Source: Polytrichum commune (taxonomy: Eukaryota > Streptophyta > Polytrichopsida > Polytrichales > Polytrichaceae). From it: a stretch of DNA of 64,000 nt. Below the pieces are notes generated by a model. The model worked only from the letters and a program-made list of their open reading frames with translations, had not been told where the DNA came from and made no database searches. The DNA lies in assembly GCA_950295325.1 (NCBI GenBank), contig OX485803.1, forward strand, positions 48,189,554 through 48,253,553. Reading direction: 5' to 3'. How positions within the stretch are numbered: the first letter of the stretch is position 1; every line of letters starts with the position of its first letter. A program made the translations under genes and the position numbers. Positions 45,184 to 57,100 of this stretch are shown in pieces.

Positions 45184-45768
45184 CTACCGAATCTCGCGTG
45201 CTTCTGAATCTCGATCGTCGCAATACGTGAAGTGCGCCTCGAAGCGGTGTGTGCCACGAGAAAAGTCGGGAGAATTGTAGACAGTCGACCGGATCGCGTA
45301 GCCTCCTGCACCCACGAAATCGCCGGTGCCACCCACGATTGAGGCCGTTTGATTGACGTCGAAGATGTTGACGCCGCCTTCCACCAGGAACGTGCCCTTG
45401 TATTTGTCGGTCTGGACGTGGTTGTCAAGCGAGAAGAACAACACATAACTCCCATTGATGATCTGGCTCGTCGAACTCCCTGTCCCATACTGCCTCCCAA
45501 CGACATTCGAAGTCGTCGCGTTCACTCCGTCTGTGAGGTTTTGGCTGATGACCGCCAAGTAGCCGAGCGTGCTGTTGGCAATGACTCGCACCGTTTGGTT
45601 CTCGGCCGGACTCCGAATCTCCTGCGCGTAAACCGTCAAACTTCGAGGCCTCGCTTTGATCGCAAAACCACCACAACCACCGCCATCTGCACACGCGATT
45701 TGCGCAACATGGAAACCCAACAGCAGTAGAATGGCGACAAGCAAGCCCCTCTCGGAAAATGCCATCAT
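45184..45768 (-). CDS. dirigent-like secreted protein
   Basis: An intronless gene of 194 codons, close to the 180-190 usual for dirigent proteins. These apoplastic beta-barrel proteins steer phenoxy-radical coupling in lignan and related phenolic synthesis. MMAFSERGLLVAILLLLGF with A-C-A-D at residues 26-29 is a classic signal peptide. The dirigent core follows: L-T-D-G-V-N and VVGRQYGTG in the middle third, and SIVGGTGDFVGAGGYA near residue 150. One Cys lies just after the signal peptide and one near the C-terminus, which could pair. Several N-x-S/T sites suit a secreted glycoprotein. I chose the Met pair at 45768/45765 because it directly precedes the signal peptide; the frame is open further upstream, to an ATG at 45957. 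The substrate cannot be read from the sequence. Confidence 0.85.
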   Translation of the reverse strand: MMAFSERGLLVAILLLLGFHVAQIACADGGGCGGFAIKARPRSLTVYAQEIRSPAENQTVRVIANSTLGYLAVISQNLTDGVNATTSNVVGRQYGTGSSTSQIINGSYVLFFSLDNHVQTDKYKGTFLVEGGVNIFDVNQTASIVGGTGDFVGAGGYAIRSTVYNSPDFSRGTHRFEAHFTYCDDRDSEAREIR

Positions 45769-45884
45769 CTTCGAGCGCCTCTCAAAACCTCTCAAAATTG
45801 TTGCTGGACGTGAAGTTAGTTTCACATTGGCGAGGAGAAACTTTGCACTTATGTGTAGAAGCAGTGAGCCTCTCTGACATCGCT

Positions 45885-45900
45885 CAGAGCATATAATAAA
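45885..45900 (-). promoter_or_regulatory. candidate TATA box of the dirigent gene
   Basis: TTTATTATATGC on the minus strand lies about 120 bases before the start codon, with a CATGCA (RY-like) motif just upstream. Confidence 0.4.
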
Positions 45901-45957
45901 TGCATGATTTGTTCCATTATAGTATTCCAGCACTAGCATGTGAGACTTCCTGCACAA

Positions 45958-47931
45958 AGAGCATCAACTTACAATTTGCAGATTGAGCGGTGTCGTACAC
46001 TGGGTTTTGCTATTGTTTTACTTTTGTGAAGTAGTTTGGTTTCTATATTTAGGCATTCGGCGTCACATTTTTGGACTTCAGTCGTGAGCATTGGGTTTAT
46101 GTTTGCTACAAAAACTAGTCCACTTGGATTTTCAGTGCATGAATCACGTGGGTGCATGCATAGAAGGGGAATTGATTATGGCTAAAGGTTACAAAATATA
46201 CATAAGAGTTAGGGTGCTCTTTTTCCTAGGAATGGAGATATATTATGTCCTATGGACTATTGGAACTTTGATGTAATATTATAACAATGACATGCATGCA
46301 TATTTAAGACATCAGAAACAATTAGGATGAACTATTGAAGTATAACTGCACACAAATATTGGAGGCCCTGTTTTTTCCTGCAAGTATTTTGTCAGCACAT
46401 AAGTTATGGTGTTACATTGTTACTTTCATTTTTGTGTGGAATATATATATTTCTTGCTATTTCTTAGCTATGACTTTGTATGTATATCCCTTTTTCTGTC
46501 CACCTAAAAACCAAATACAAGAATGTTAATTTGAAGGTGACGCACACACATGACGTATGCTTGTAAGAAAAGCACATCCCCCAGAGGTTGATTGAGGATT
46601 TTGTTTCCCAACACCTACCATGAGGAGTGTACTGAAAGCCTACCCCCTTGTAAGTTTCTTGATAATTCATCATGAGTAGACTTATTCAAGACTTTTGACC
46701 CTAAATTTGGGGTGTTAATTTGGCCATAAATAGCATTTCTTGGGTTTTACATAGCAATCCACGATTTCACCCTCCCCCATGCTAGAATGCTACGAAACAT
46801 CACCCGTTGACCAGACTTACTTACAATCTATCACGGGTGTAGATTGAGTGTGTCAGATTAGTACTCTAGTGAATAGGCTAGCCACAATGTACGTTAGTGA
46901 CCATTAAATTGTACGTGGTCATACCCGTGGAACTTTGAAGGGTACAGTGTTTTGTCAAATTAGTGTGGGTAGGAAATTCATGTGGGTTGGAATTTAGTGT
47001 GGTCCACATTAATTTTATAGTACTTGCATTGGTTAACAATAGTATTATTACAGTACTTGCGTAGCCTTGAATTTTCGTCCAAATATACGGACGAAAAAGT
47101 CCACACTAATTTTTCAAACTAAAAATTAGGGTGGGGCACTTCAAACTATAATTTAAACAAAATAGTTTTGGGAATTGGGAATTGGTGTGGTTGACATTAA
47201 TCAAACGAAACCATGTACTTGTGATGTGCGAACCAAAGCTCTTCTTTCTGAGTCACAACAATTGATGAATTCTCATGATATTTTCCGACGTTTTAGAAAG
47301 ATGTGAAAATGTTTTGAAGGAATCATGACACACGTTGTTTCAAATTGTTTACACTAACTAGTATATTTAGTGCCACATGCTCTTTAAATTTACACAATGC
47401 TATATCACTTTACTATTCATGTAGTTATTTACTAGGTAAAGATGCTAATGCTCCATAATGTCCAACCAACCAATTTGACCTTTGTTAACAAACTTTGTTA
47501 ACAAAGAATGAGATATACAATAAAGAGTTATAGCATTGCGTAATTTCAAATAGTGAGTGACACTAAATACAATATTTGGTGTAGTTCTCCAAACAAAAGG
47601 ATCGTAGGGTAAGCTAGCGGGGCTACATGTTAACTGGTAGCAGGATTCTATGATTGTAATATTCTACAAAATGCTCATAATTTACCCAAGGTCATAGGGC
47701 TATGCTAATACCGGCACTTTTTAAGCGATGCCTACAGTCAGGATTACAATGAGGCCTAATTTAGAGCATGGCCACCGGTGGCACCCCGAACTGCAAATTA
47801 AATGCCCCCGAGTTAAAATTGGAGTTTTAAATTGGAGCTGCATTTCAACCTAAGGGGTTTAAGTTAGGATAGTGCAGCTCTTGCGGCTTAGTTGGATCTT
47901 CTCACTAGTGTCTCTATTCACATTCACCTCA
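45958..47931. other. intergenic, one decayed MITE
   Basis: No coding region seen. About 47400-47566 is a diverged copy of the TCCCAATTAGTG family, with GTTATAGCATTGCGTAATTT near its right end. Confidence 0.45.
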
Positions 47932-48444
47932 GGGGCGGTTTACACTATGGACCAAGAGCCATGACCATGAAATTCTAAAATCTGTGATTGGAGAGTAAAG
48001 TGCTCTTGGTCCCATTTGGCTTTACACTACCTTGAAAAAAGGAGAATGACCACTAACTTTGAGGTCCCCAAAAACTACTAAAATTTGCCATTTGGATAAT
48101 GTGCCATGGTCCAACAGGTTTTCTGTTGAGGCGAGGCAAAATGCTCGACTCAACGGAAATCAAGGGAGCCGTAAGGCAGAAAATCAGCCATTGGCCGAAT
48201 TTTTTTTTAATATTTTCTTTTCCCGATTTTTTTTGACGTTACTGTAGATCGTTGGGATAGAAATTTAAAAAAATCAGCTCAAAGTTGTCCCGGTCCAAAT
48301 CCACTTTACACTACAAGAGTGACCAAGCCACTCAAAAATCCATTTTTGATTTTTCATGGTCATGGCTCTTGGTCAAGAGCTGTGACCATGAAAATGATTT
48401 AATTTTCTTGGTCATGGCTCTTGGTCCATAGTGTAAACCGCCCC
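47932..48444. mobile_element. PIF/Harbinger-type MITE with perfect ends
   Basis: TCA at 47929-47931 and 48445-48447 flanks inverted repeats identical for about 35 bases, starting GGGGCGGTTTACACTATGG as in the 6557-7001 element. After the first 22 bases the two elements differ: here a repeated AGAGCCATGACCA motif replaces GAAGTCGTCCC. Confidence 0.88.
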
Positions 48445-48788
48445 TCAGATCATAAAACATACACCAAGCTTCACTCATGTTTAGAGGAATTACATTCATG
48501 TTTAACCACAATTTTTACTCTAAACATTGCCACGTGTAACTCGAAAAAGCTTTACTAATCAACTATCCTCATGTTTGTAATTTTGTTTCCAACAAGAACT
48601 CGTCGTTCATTACAAGCCAAATTTTGTACAATAAGAAGGGACACCATGAACTCCCAAGCCCATGTTATATCAACATAAGGAAATTGAATGAATCAGGCAC
48701 AAATGAAAGTGATGTTATTACTAAGGCCTTAGATGTTTATAGAGGGATGCATGAAACCAAAGTTGTGTTTTTTTTCCACATGGCTGAA

Positions 48789-49284
48789 TAGGCACCCCTA
48801 AATTTGAAACATGGCAGCTTTGAAGTGAACCTCAATTCTATCTTAGAATTTGAATTTCTTTTGTTGTGCCCCCACAATTGGATCAACATGTTAGACGAGG
48901 AAGAAGGTGGATTTAGGAGGGCTGAAAACTACTCCCAAAATGAAGAGATCCAAGTTTGTCGAAGTTGGATGCACATTTACCAAGATCCGATTGTGGGAGC
49001 ACAACAAAAAAAATTCAAATTCTAGGATAGAATTGAGGTTCACTTCAAAGCTGCCATGTTTCAAAATGGACTTACCTATTCCACAGGGTTGAATAGGCAT
49101 CCCAAAATTTTGAAACATGACAGCTTTGAAGTGAACCTCAATTCGATACTAGAATTTGAATTTCTTTTGTTGTGTCCCCACAATTGGATCTTGGTAAATG
49201 TACATCCAACTTAAACAAACTTGGATCTCTTCATTGTGGCAGGTAGTTTTCAGCCCTCCTAAATCCACCTTCTTCCTCGTCTGA
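48789..49284. repeat. compound palindrome X-Y-X'-X-Y'
   Basis: Segment X (TGAAACATGGCAGCTTTGAAG ... CACAATTGGATC, about 80 bp) occurs at 48806 and 49113 forward and at 48984-49066 inverted. Segment Y (GACGAGGAAGAAGGTGG ...) occurs forward at 48895-48985 and inverted at 49191-49284. Bases 48893-49066 and 49113-49284 thus form a hairpin with arms of about 172 bp and a loop of about 46 bases. Confidence 0.82.
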
Positions 49285-49728
49285 CATGTTGATAGTGCAA
49301 CCTCTCTTAAACCTTTGAAATAAAATTCAATGTGATTAAGGTGGCTTATTCAGTATATCATGTGGCTCGTTAGATGCAACAAAATAAATTGATAATTTGA
49401 TATAAATGTCATATATATAATAGATGGTACAAATGTAAACTTTTGAAAATGATTATATAAATTTTAAAAACCTATTTATAGGAAGAACATGAATGCAAAT
49501 ACTCATGAACTTTACTTTGAAGAAATCAAAGTAAAAGTATCTAAAACTTAAGTTGAGAAAGTAAAAACATGAAAAAGACAATCCAAATAAAGAAACAAAT
49601 AAACCAACAAATAAATAATCAAAAAATAGATATATAGACAACATTAAAGAATTGAAAGACTCATTGAAGAAGGCCTACATATCTATAATGTAGTTTTAGA
49701 TTTAGTTGGCAATCTCCATGACCAAGTA

Positions 49729-50105
49729 TTGGAACTTTGTGCTATTAATCCTTTTAGGCTTGGGGGTTCAAAACGTGGTAAAAAATCAAATATTGCACAG
49801 GGAAGAATTGAGGGGCACAAACATTTGATGAAAGACTATTTTGTAGAGAATCTAGTCTATGATGCAAGGATGTTTCGTCAAATGTTTAGAATGTCAAAGT
49901 GTTTGTTAAAAACATTACAAAGTGTGGAGAACTATGAGTCATGATTTGTACAAAAACCAAATGTCACTGGTCAATTGGGTTTGAGTGATTTGCAAAAATA
50001 TACAATAGCAATGCGTATTTTAGCTAAGGGGTCGCGTATGAGCCACTGATGAATATGTGCGATTAGCATTGAGCACATCAATGCTAGCATTAAAACTTAA
50101 TCATA
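49729..50105 (+). pseudogene. PIF/Harbinger transposase fragment
   Basis: The translation follows the N-terminal half of plant Harbinger transposases: I-E-G-H-K-H-L-M-K-D-Y-F-V-E-N, then M-F-R-Q-M-F-R-M-S-K. A stop replaces the residue before FVQKPNVTGQLGLSDLQK, and AMRILAKGS follows. After a frameshift comes ATDEYVRLALSTSM. The catalytic DDE half is missing. It shows that this superfamily, a likely source of transposase for the TWA/TCA-flanked MITEs, has been active in the genome. Confidence 0.8.
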
Positions 50106-50123
50106 ACCTGATTAAGTTTTAAT
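50089..50123. repeat. 14-bp-stem hairpin
   Basis: ATTAAAACTTAATC pairs perfectly with GATTAAGTTTTAAT, with a 7-base loop, at the break of the Harbinger fragment. Confidence 0.75.
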
Positions 50124-50412
50124 CATGTTATTAATGAAAATTTCAGCATGTTGTTTGAATTGCAATCTTCTTTCTAATTTTCTTTGGCAGTATAAGTAAA
50201 ATATGGTATTTTAAAATGATTCCCCCCCAAAAAAAATTATTGACAGGGTGTATTAAATTACAAGCATTTACCTTTATTTTGAGAAATACCATACCTTATA
50301 ATCTTTTTTGCAAGGTAAATAGCCCCCCGATTAATAAGTCTTGAGCGCACGTGTATGCATTAATATAAGAGGGAGTGACCTCCCTGAGAAAAAGACACGT
50401 CGGCCGGTGAAA

Positions 50413-50840
50413 GGGAATTTTTATTACAAGGCAAAAAAAAAAACACAAAGCTTTAGCAAACCTCCGTTCCATTGTCCTCCTTGAGGCCTCTAAGAGGCAC
50501 ATACATGGGGACAATAATGGAAGAGGCATTGTTGTTGCCGCTATTTTCCCCGGCAGAGCCTTCATTATTACAAGGCAAAAAAAACACAAAGATTTAGCAA
50601 ACCTCCGTTCCATTGTCCTCCTTGAGGCCTCTAAGAGGCGCATACATGGGGACAATAATGAAAGAGGCATTGTTGTTGCCGCTATTTTCCCCGGCAGAGC
50701 CTTCATTATTACAAGGCAAAAAAAACACAAAGATTTAGCAAACCTCCGTTCCATTGTCCTCCTTGAGGCCTCTAAGAGGCGCATACATGGGGACAATAAT
50801 GAAAGAGGCATTGTTGTTGCCGCTATTTTCCCCGGCAGAG
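50413..50840 (-). repeat. 141-bp tandem repeat, 3 units
   Basis: CGGCAGAGCC recurs at 50551, 50692 and 50833, exactly 141 bases apart, and the units are nearly identical. Each unit copies the last codons, stop and early 3' region of the HUH-like gene at 50735-51890. On the minus strand the end of that gene reads GENSGNNNASFIIVP ... GTEVC and a stop. Confidence 0.9.
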
Positions 50841-51890
50841 CCTTCACCAGAAGCCCCTTCGGCACTCCCCCCCAAGGCTCCAACACTGCTACCTTCCCCG
50901 GTAGCTACCCAACCGACATATATGCCAGGTATGCCACCTAACCCAAGCTCAACGGCAGAGCCAAAACCCGCCCCAGCTAGAGCCTAGACAACTGCATGCC
51001 CACCCAACCGCCTACTGGCCGCAAAGGTGCCGGTAGTTGCTAACATCTCTAACATCTACCTCCATAGCCAATTCATCATCGTCATGGAGCACCATGTCAT
51101 GGTCCCGCTCTTCCATCCTATGGTCAAGCGCAACTTGTTGCGCATTAAAATAACGCATGTTCAACATTCTCATGATAGTGTCAAAGAAGACATTAGAATT
51201 GTCCTCCATCTTGATGTCATGTGGACACATCATAATTTTCCAAATTGAAGACCCCTCCTCACATCCATGCCCACAGATCACAACGGAATAACCCAAGTAG
51301 GATTTGGAGAGAATTGCCCGCTCTTACACATGTGAAACATGGTCCCCATAAGACTAACGCGCAAATGTTTCTTCATGTGGAATCATGCCCATTGATGAGC
51401 CCGCTACAAAATGTTGTTGTGAGACAAACTCACATGAGTTTTCAGTCCTACCTTGCCAAATTTTGCGTATTCCATCTTTCCCACATTCATATCATCCGTG
51501 GACATGTTACGATAAACAAATTCAAATTGATCTTGCCCATTATCCTTCACGCAATACCCAACCATCCCCCAAAAGGTATGCAACCCCTCATCTCTCAACT
51601 TCTTACAAGAAACAAACTTAATCTTTTTTTTCAAAACGAACAAACTGCTCAAATTATTGTTGAGCATCATTTGGAAATGCTTATGGGTCAAAGCACCTCC
51701 TCACTCAACAATGCACAACCCGGCAAGGCAATGCTCCACAATGAACCTCCTCAAATTGACCAACAACATGGTATCAATGTCAACACCCCCAACCACAATG
51801 GTAATTGAAGCTTCAAAATACTTCGATGCCGCCCGCACATGTGTGCTAAATGCCTTTTCGCCCGAGCTACAACTTTCATTCTTTGAGGCA
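50735..51890 (-). pseudogene. HUH-endonuclease-like transposon protein, broken
   Basis: On the minus strand a roughly 380-codon frame can be followed through four stops and about two frameshifts. The N-terminal part reads K-Y-F-E-A-S-I-T-I-V-V-G-G-V-D, then a segment ending in C-L-A-G-L-C-I-V-E, a stop, and GGALTHKHFQMM. About 45 residues later comes MVGYCVKDNGQDQFEF. The HxH in THKHFQ and the YxxK in GYCVKD have the order and spacing of single-tyrosine HUH nucleases, which nick and rejoin DNA in rolling-circle replication and in some transposons. Then follow KMEYAKFGKVGLKTHVSLSH, a basic segment H-M-K-K-H-L-R-V-S-L, MFHMCKSGQFSPNPTWVIP, W-K-I-M-M, an acidic stretch rich in D/E/H, and a Gly/Ser-rich tail. 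A Replitron-like or other Rep-type element is my best guess. The start codon and element ends are not defined. Confidence 0.5.
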
Positions 51891-52265
51891 TTCTAAAACA
51901 CCAAACAATAAACCCAATAACTCAAATAACTATTCTATATTGTGTCACATAGATCAATTTACTTTTTCACAGACAATACTTACTACCAAAGAAACACTTT
52001 GTTTTCCCTACTTACTCATACCCCAAGCGACAAACACCCATAATTCTCTAGCACGATAAAATAATCAAACAATTGCACCCACAATAGACGTAGATTTTAC
52101 GAGCCTGGCACCTCACACACGCAATTATTTAGTTTTGCGTAAACACAAGATTGACGTCATACAATTAGAGACAACGTCTTCACCCTGCATCCCTTGCTTC
52201 GATAACCATCATCATGCCACCTTCCAATTTCGAAAACCTCCACCTCCAACCACATGGGTCATCCT

Positions 52266-52924
52266 CTATGTTCGGGGAAAACCGACGGCTAGTTCATTAT
52301 CAGCTGATGGATTTCCCCTCATGGCCGGTCCAAACTTCCAACCATCGGATGGCAATCCGACTGTAATTTCAATCCTTCCGGCAATTAGCGGATGGACCAG
52401 AAAATGTCCCGGAAATGTAGCCGGTTCTTCTTGTGAGTTACTGGATTTCAGCTGAAAGCATCCAGAGCGCTATTTGTCTGGGGCATCTAATGATGCACTT
52501 GAGGAAGTACCCTAAACCTTAAACTTTTTGAATTATGCAACCTTTCCATGACCAAATCCAATTGCTTCTATGAAGAATTGGGGGACCCTTGGCCTTCAAG
52601 CGGTGAAGGCATTGCTAGGTTCAATTCCTGCCAAGGATATTAACTCTTCAAATTTAAAGTTTTGAACATGCCTTTCTTTTCACTTATTCAAGATTTTGTA
52701 CTAAGAAATGATTTCTAATAACTTTTCATACACTTTTTAAACAATTAGTGCCGATATGAATTCCATTTAATCGTATATTGGCCAATGGAAATATGAAATA
52801 TAGGCAATTGGCCGATTGATTTTACAAAAGACCGGCTCTTGCCGATGTAAATTGGAAAAAATCCTACCCTTCGCAGCAACTACCGGCAATTAGCCACTAA
52901 GGCTTCAAAAACTTCCCGAACTCT
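52266..52924. mobile_element. 659-bp non-autonomous Mutator-like element
   Basis: A perfect 9-bp duplication, GGTCATCCT at 52257-52265 and 52925-52933, flanks the ends CTATGTTCGGGGAAAACCG and CAAAAACTTCCCGAACTCT. End types match 33278-34281 and the short GATCGGGGAGA MITEs. CCGG motifs are frequent inside and no transposase frame is present. Confidence 0.75.
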
Positions 52925-52933
52925 GGTCATCCT

Positions 52934-54108
52934 GGAGCTAGGTCCCGTACCCTCTGCCACATAAACCTCGCAGCCATGGCTTTACCAATACACTAAATCC
53001 AGGGGGGGGTCCAATTGGCCAATCGAACTTTAAGCCCTTAATCCTTCTGTTGCACATGTCAAAAAGACTCCAACCTCTCGACATTGTATGCTCCAAAGCT
53101 TTCAAGAGTGTCTTTCACCATCGTTGCAAATATGGTTACTTGCAAATATGGGAGCCGAAGTTCGCTAGGAGGATTCAGCCCATTAGATGATCTCCATAGT
53201 GATTAAGAGAGCATTGACCCTCGAAAACATGACCTTGGCATATGGCATGTTGATGACACCAGATTTGACAACAAAATGGCTCTAACCAAGTGTTGGCCAC
53301 AACATGCTTCACGCTCCATGGATGTGCCGGTGTTGGTGTCAATGTCAAAGATGTCGATTGAGGAGATTGTGGAGACATTGGAAATGCGCATTCCAGAGGA
53401 GCGGTTGATCGCCAACCATTACTGAGAATGCTAAAGATATCCCAAATTTATGTTTGAATCTACCCTTTCCCATGAACAACCTACCGACATATCACGATTC
53501 GTGATCCTTCCGACACTTTCGGAATCAAGCAATTGTAGTAGGAAAGTGAGCAAAACCAATATTGATTATAAATGTGTAGGTAGGGTGCAGGTAGGTTGAT
53601 ATATGGTCACTCTCATGGGTATTTGAAGACACAACTAGGTTGTTGCTACACTACAAAGGAGCATCTAATAGGATGGCCACTTAAGTTAACATATGTGCAG
53701 ATATGTCTAATGAGGTCTTCACACTAAAGCCAACATGTGTACTTAAAGATATCGTGCAACACGGATTGATTAATTCAAAGAACAACCTAGGTGAACTAAG
53801 AAGGCCCATCAATTGCAAGTGTTTCCCCATTTTTTGCCTCCCACTTAACAATTTTTTGTGAAGTTGGTATTGGAACGCGCATTTGTATTACAAGCCCCAC
53901 ACTTGTTAAGCCAAGAGAGGACCGCTATGACATAATCAGTGCACAATGACATTTATATACATGTAGGGACTTACGTAAGATGCAACCTTGTCTTAAAAGG
54001 CTTTAAAAGCCAATGGTAAAGTTCAATTACACCCTAAAGGGTCTAAATAATTTTGGGACCCTATACAGTCCAACTATTTTCAACCACATAAAAGGAGTTC
54101 ATGAAACC
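52934..54108. other. intergenic, no gene seen
   Basis: An eight-G run lies near 53002. No convincing exon or repeat structure was found before the last exon of the next gene. Confidence 0.45.
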
Positions 54109-57100
54109 CTACCAACAACTTTTGTTTTCTGAGAAACCATCAGAATCAAATGTAGAAAAAACTTTTGCAGATTGGGCAATTTTTTCTGGCACATTTGTGA
54201 TGATAAAGAATAGCTCCTCGTGTCTACATATCTTACGTATAAGATCACAACAGTTGCATAAAAATGACTCCAGGTCCATCCTCATCCACTCTTCCCAACT
54301 CTTATTGGGATTAAAATATTCATTCAAGCTTTGAAGGGTTACCAAGTTTGCTTCATGGATGTTTTGCTGTGCTACCTTGTAATCTTCACTGAATGCCTGA
54401 AATGTAGAAAACCAACAACCAAAAATGTAAATTCCAATTTCATCAAAATATACAATTCAAGCGGATGTTGGTGTAAATCTACACTGGCAATGATGTGGTA
54501 GGAGCATCTTTCTTAAATCCAAGACATTTATTGTCCTCCATTATGCACCTCTTGGCTAATTCTTGAGACATTACACGCTTCGTGTGAGTAACACATACAG
54601 ACAATATTTTTGACCATTTTAATTTCCAGAGCTCAGGAATCCCTTCACACTTTCTTGTTCAGACTTGACCACAGGAGCTGAGAGGTGAGCCGTTTGAATC
54701 GCTGATCTCTTTGTGAATTATGCATGTTGACTTCTCAATATGAAGATAACCAAACCGGCAACCTGCAAGTACAAAGCATTTCATGTTAATACATACTTTA
54801 CAGTAATAAAAAATTCCTTCGGTAAGCATGGGAAGTAGACCCAAAATTCTGCCCAGAGCTTTGGCATGCAACTACTGTAAAAAGAACACAAACCTCTACC
54901 AAGTGAAAGATCGAGAAAGCTAGATTGCCCACCTGATTACCAATAATCACCACAAGAACACACGCCATCCTTGAAGTGATGAAAACGATTTGCATCCCTT
55001 GCCACAATCTCCCGACGAGTCATCTTAGAGATAAACTTGGTTGCTGTGTGGCAATCAGAACACACCCGAAGGTTTTTGTACACTCGAATTGGTTTTGGAT
55101 AGGGTGTGTGCAATAGGCCATAAGAAATAGCCAGTCTCTCACTATGAGAACAGAGAACTAGTTTTTTGTCCTCCTCGTCAATATTGTGCAAAACGAGCCG
55201 GATGTCAGGAATATAGCCTTCGACTTGCAAACTTTCAGTCAATCTCTTTAACTCAGCATATATGTCCTTTGCTTCTGGGTGAGATGTATCCCCTGAAACA
55301 AACTCGTGGATCTTGTTATCAACTTCAATCCAACTACGCCCTGGCTCCTTGTGTATAGCTCTCTCCTGCATCACAGAGCGCACCAGTGACACCTCCTTCC
55401 ACTTGCCAGCTGCAGCATAGATGTTAGAGAGGAGGACATACGGAGAAGCATCCTTCGGTTCCAACTTGATACACTCTTCAGCAGCAAGTTCACCCAACTC
55501 CACATTACCATGAGTTCTACAAGCACCAAGCAAGGATCCCCAAGTGGCTCCATTTGGTTCAAGTGGCATGTTCACAATAAGGAGTTTTGCTTCCTCCAAC
55601 TGCCCTGCCCTCCCAAGAAGATCCACCATGCAGTTATAATGCGCCAAAGTAGGTTTGATGCCAAAATCTTGCGTCATGGCCAGAAACAATTGGCGGCCTT
55701 CATCAAGAAGGCCTGCATAACTACAGGCCGACAACACTGCCACAAATGAGTACCCATCGGGGTTCACACCCTTTGTGTTCATCTCCCTGAAGACTTCCAG
55801 GGCTTCACTCCCACACCCATGTTGTGCTAGTCCACCAATCAAAATGGTCCATGTGATGACATCCCGTTCCTCCATTCTGTTAAAAACTAGTCTCGCATCA
55901 TCTATACTGCCAACCTTTATGTACACATCAACAAGTGCATTGAACACATGCAAATCTGCCTGAAGTCCTGCTTCCAGAACATGGCGGTGAACCTCCTTCA
56001 CCCACTCCAGAGCCCCTGCACTCGCACATGCATTCAGTATGCTCACATAAGTTATTGCATCTGGTTTAAAGCTTTCCTGCCTCATTTGGAGAAAGAGTTC
56101 ATATGCTTCGCGCGTACATCCATCTAGTGCAAGCCCACCAATCATGATGTTCCATGTGATTACATCACGTTCCTTCATACCATCAAAAATTAGTCTAGCA
56201 TCATCAATACTGCCACTCTTTGCATACATGTGAACAAGAGCATTGCCCACGCGTAAATCTGACTCGAGTCCTGCTTCCACTATATGACTATGGACCTCCT
56301 TCACCCACTCCAAAGCCCCTTCACTTGCACATGGATTCAATATGCTCACATAAGTTGTGGCATCTGGTACACAACCCTCTCTTTGCAATTGGAGGAAGAG
56401 ATCATAGGCTTCACACCCACATCCATCTTGTGCAAGTCCACCAATCATAATATTCCATGTGATAACATCGCGTTCCTTCATACTGTCAAAAACTAGTCTA
56501 GCATCTTTAAGACTACCACTCTTTACATACATGTGCACAAGAGCATTTCCCACACGTAAATCTGATCCACATCCTGCTTTCATTGCATGGCTGTGAATCT
56601 CCTTCACCCACTCCAGAGCCCCTGTACTTGAACGTGGATTCAATATGTTCACATAAGTAGCTGAGTCTGGTACACAACCCTCTCTTTGCATTCGAAGAAA
56701 AAGTTTGTATGCTTCATGCCCACACCCAGCTTGTGCAAGTCCACCAATTATTATATTCCATGTGATAACATTGCGATCCTTCATACTGTCAAACACTAGT
56801 TTGGCATCATTAATACTGCCACTCTTTGCAAACATGTGAACAAGAGCATTGCCCACACGTAAATCTGACTCAAGTCCTGCTTCCGCAACAAGGATGTGAA
56901 TATCCTTCACCCACTCCAATGCCCCTGCACTTGCACATGGATTCAATATGCTCACATAAGTAGTTGCATCTGGTTTGAAGCCTTCCTGATTCATTTGGAG
57001 AAAGAGTTCATATGCATCACGCCCACATCCATCTTGTGCGAGTCCACCAATCATGATGTTCCAAGTGATAACATTGCGTTCCTTCATTCTGTCAAAAACT

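Noticed and set aside
50413-50840. CRISPR-like array
   Set aside because: The units are contiguous with no unique spacers and copy the end of a gene; the DNA is clearly eukaryotic.
50296-50886. 196-codon frame with three 47-residue repeats on the minus strand
   Set aside because: The true frame of the HUH-like gene ends here in a different register; the repeat-protein frame exists only because 141 is a multiple of three.
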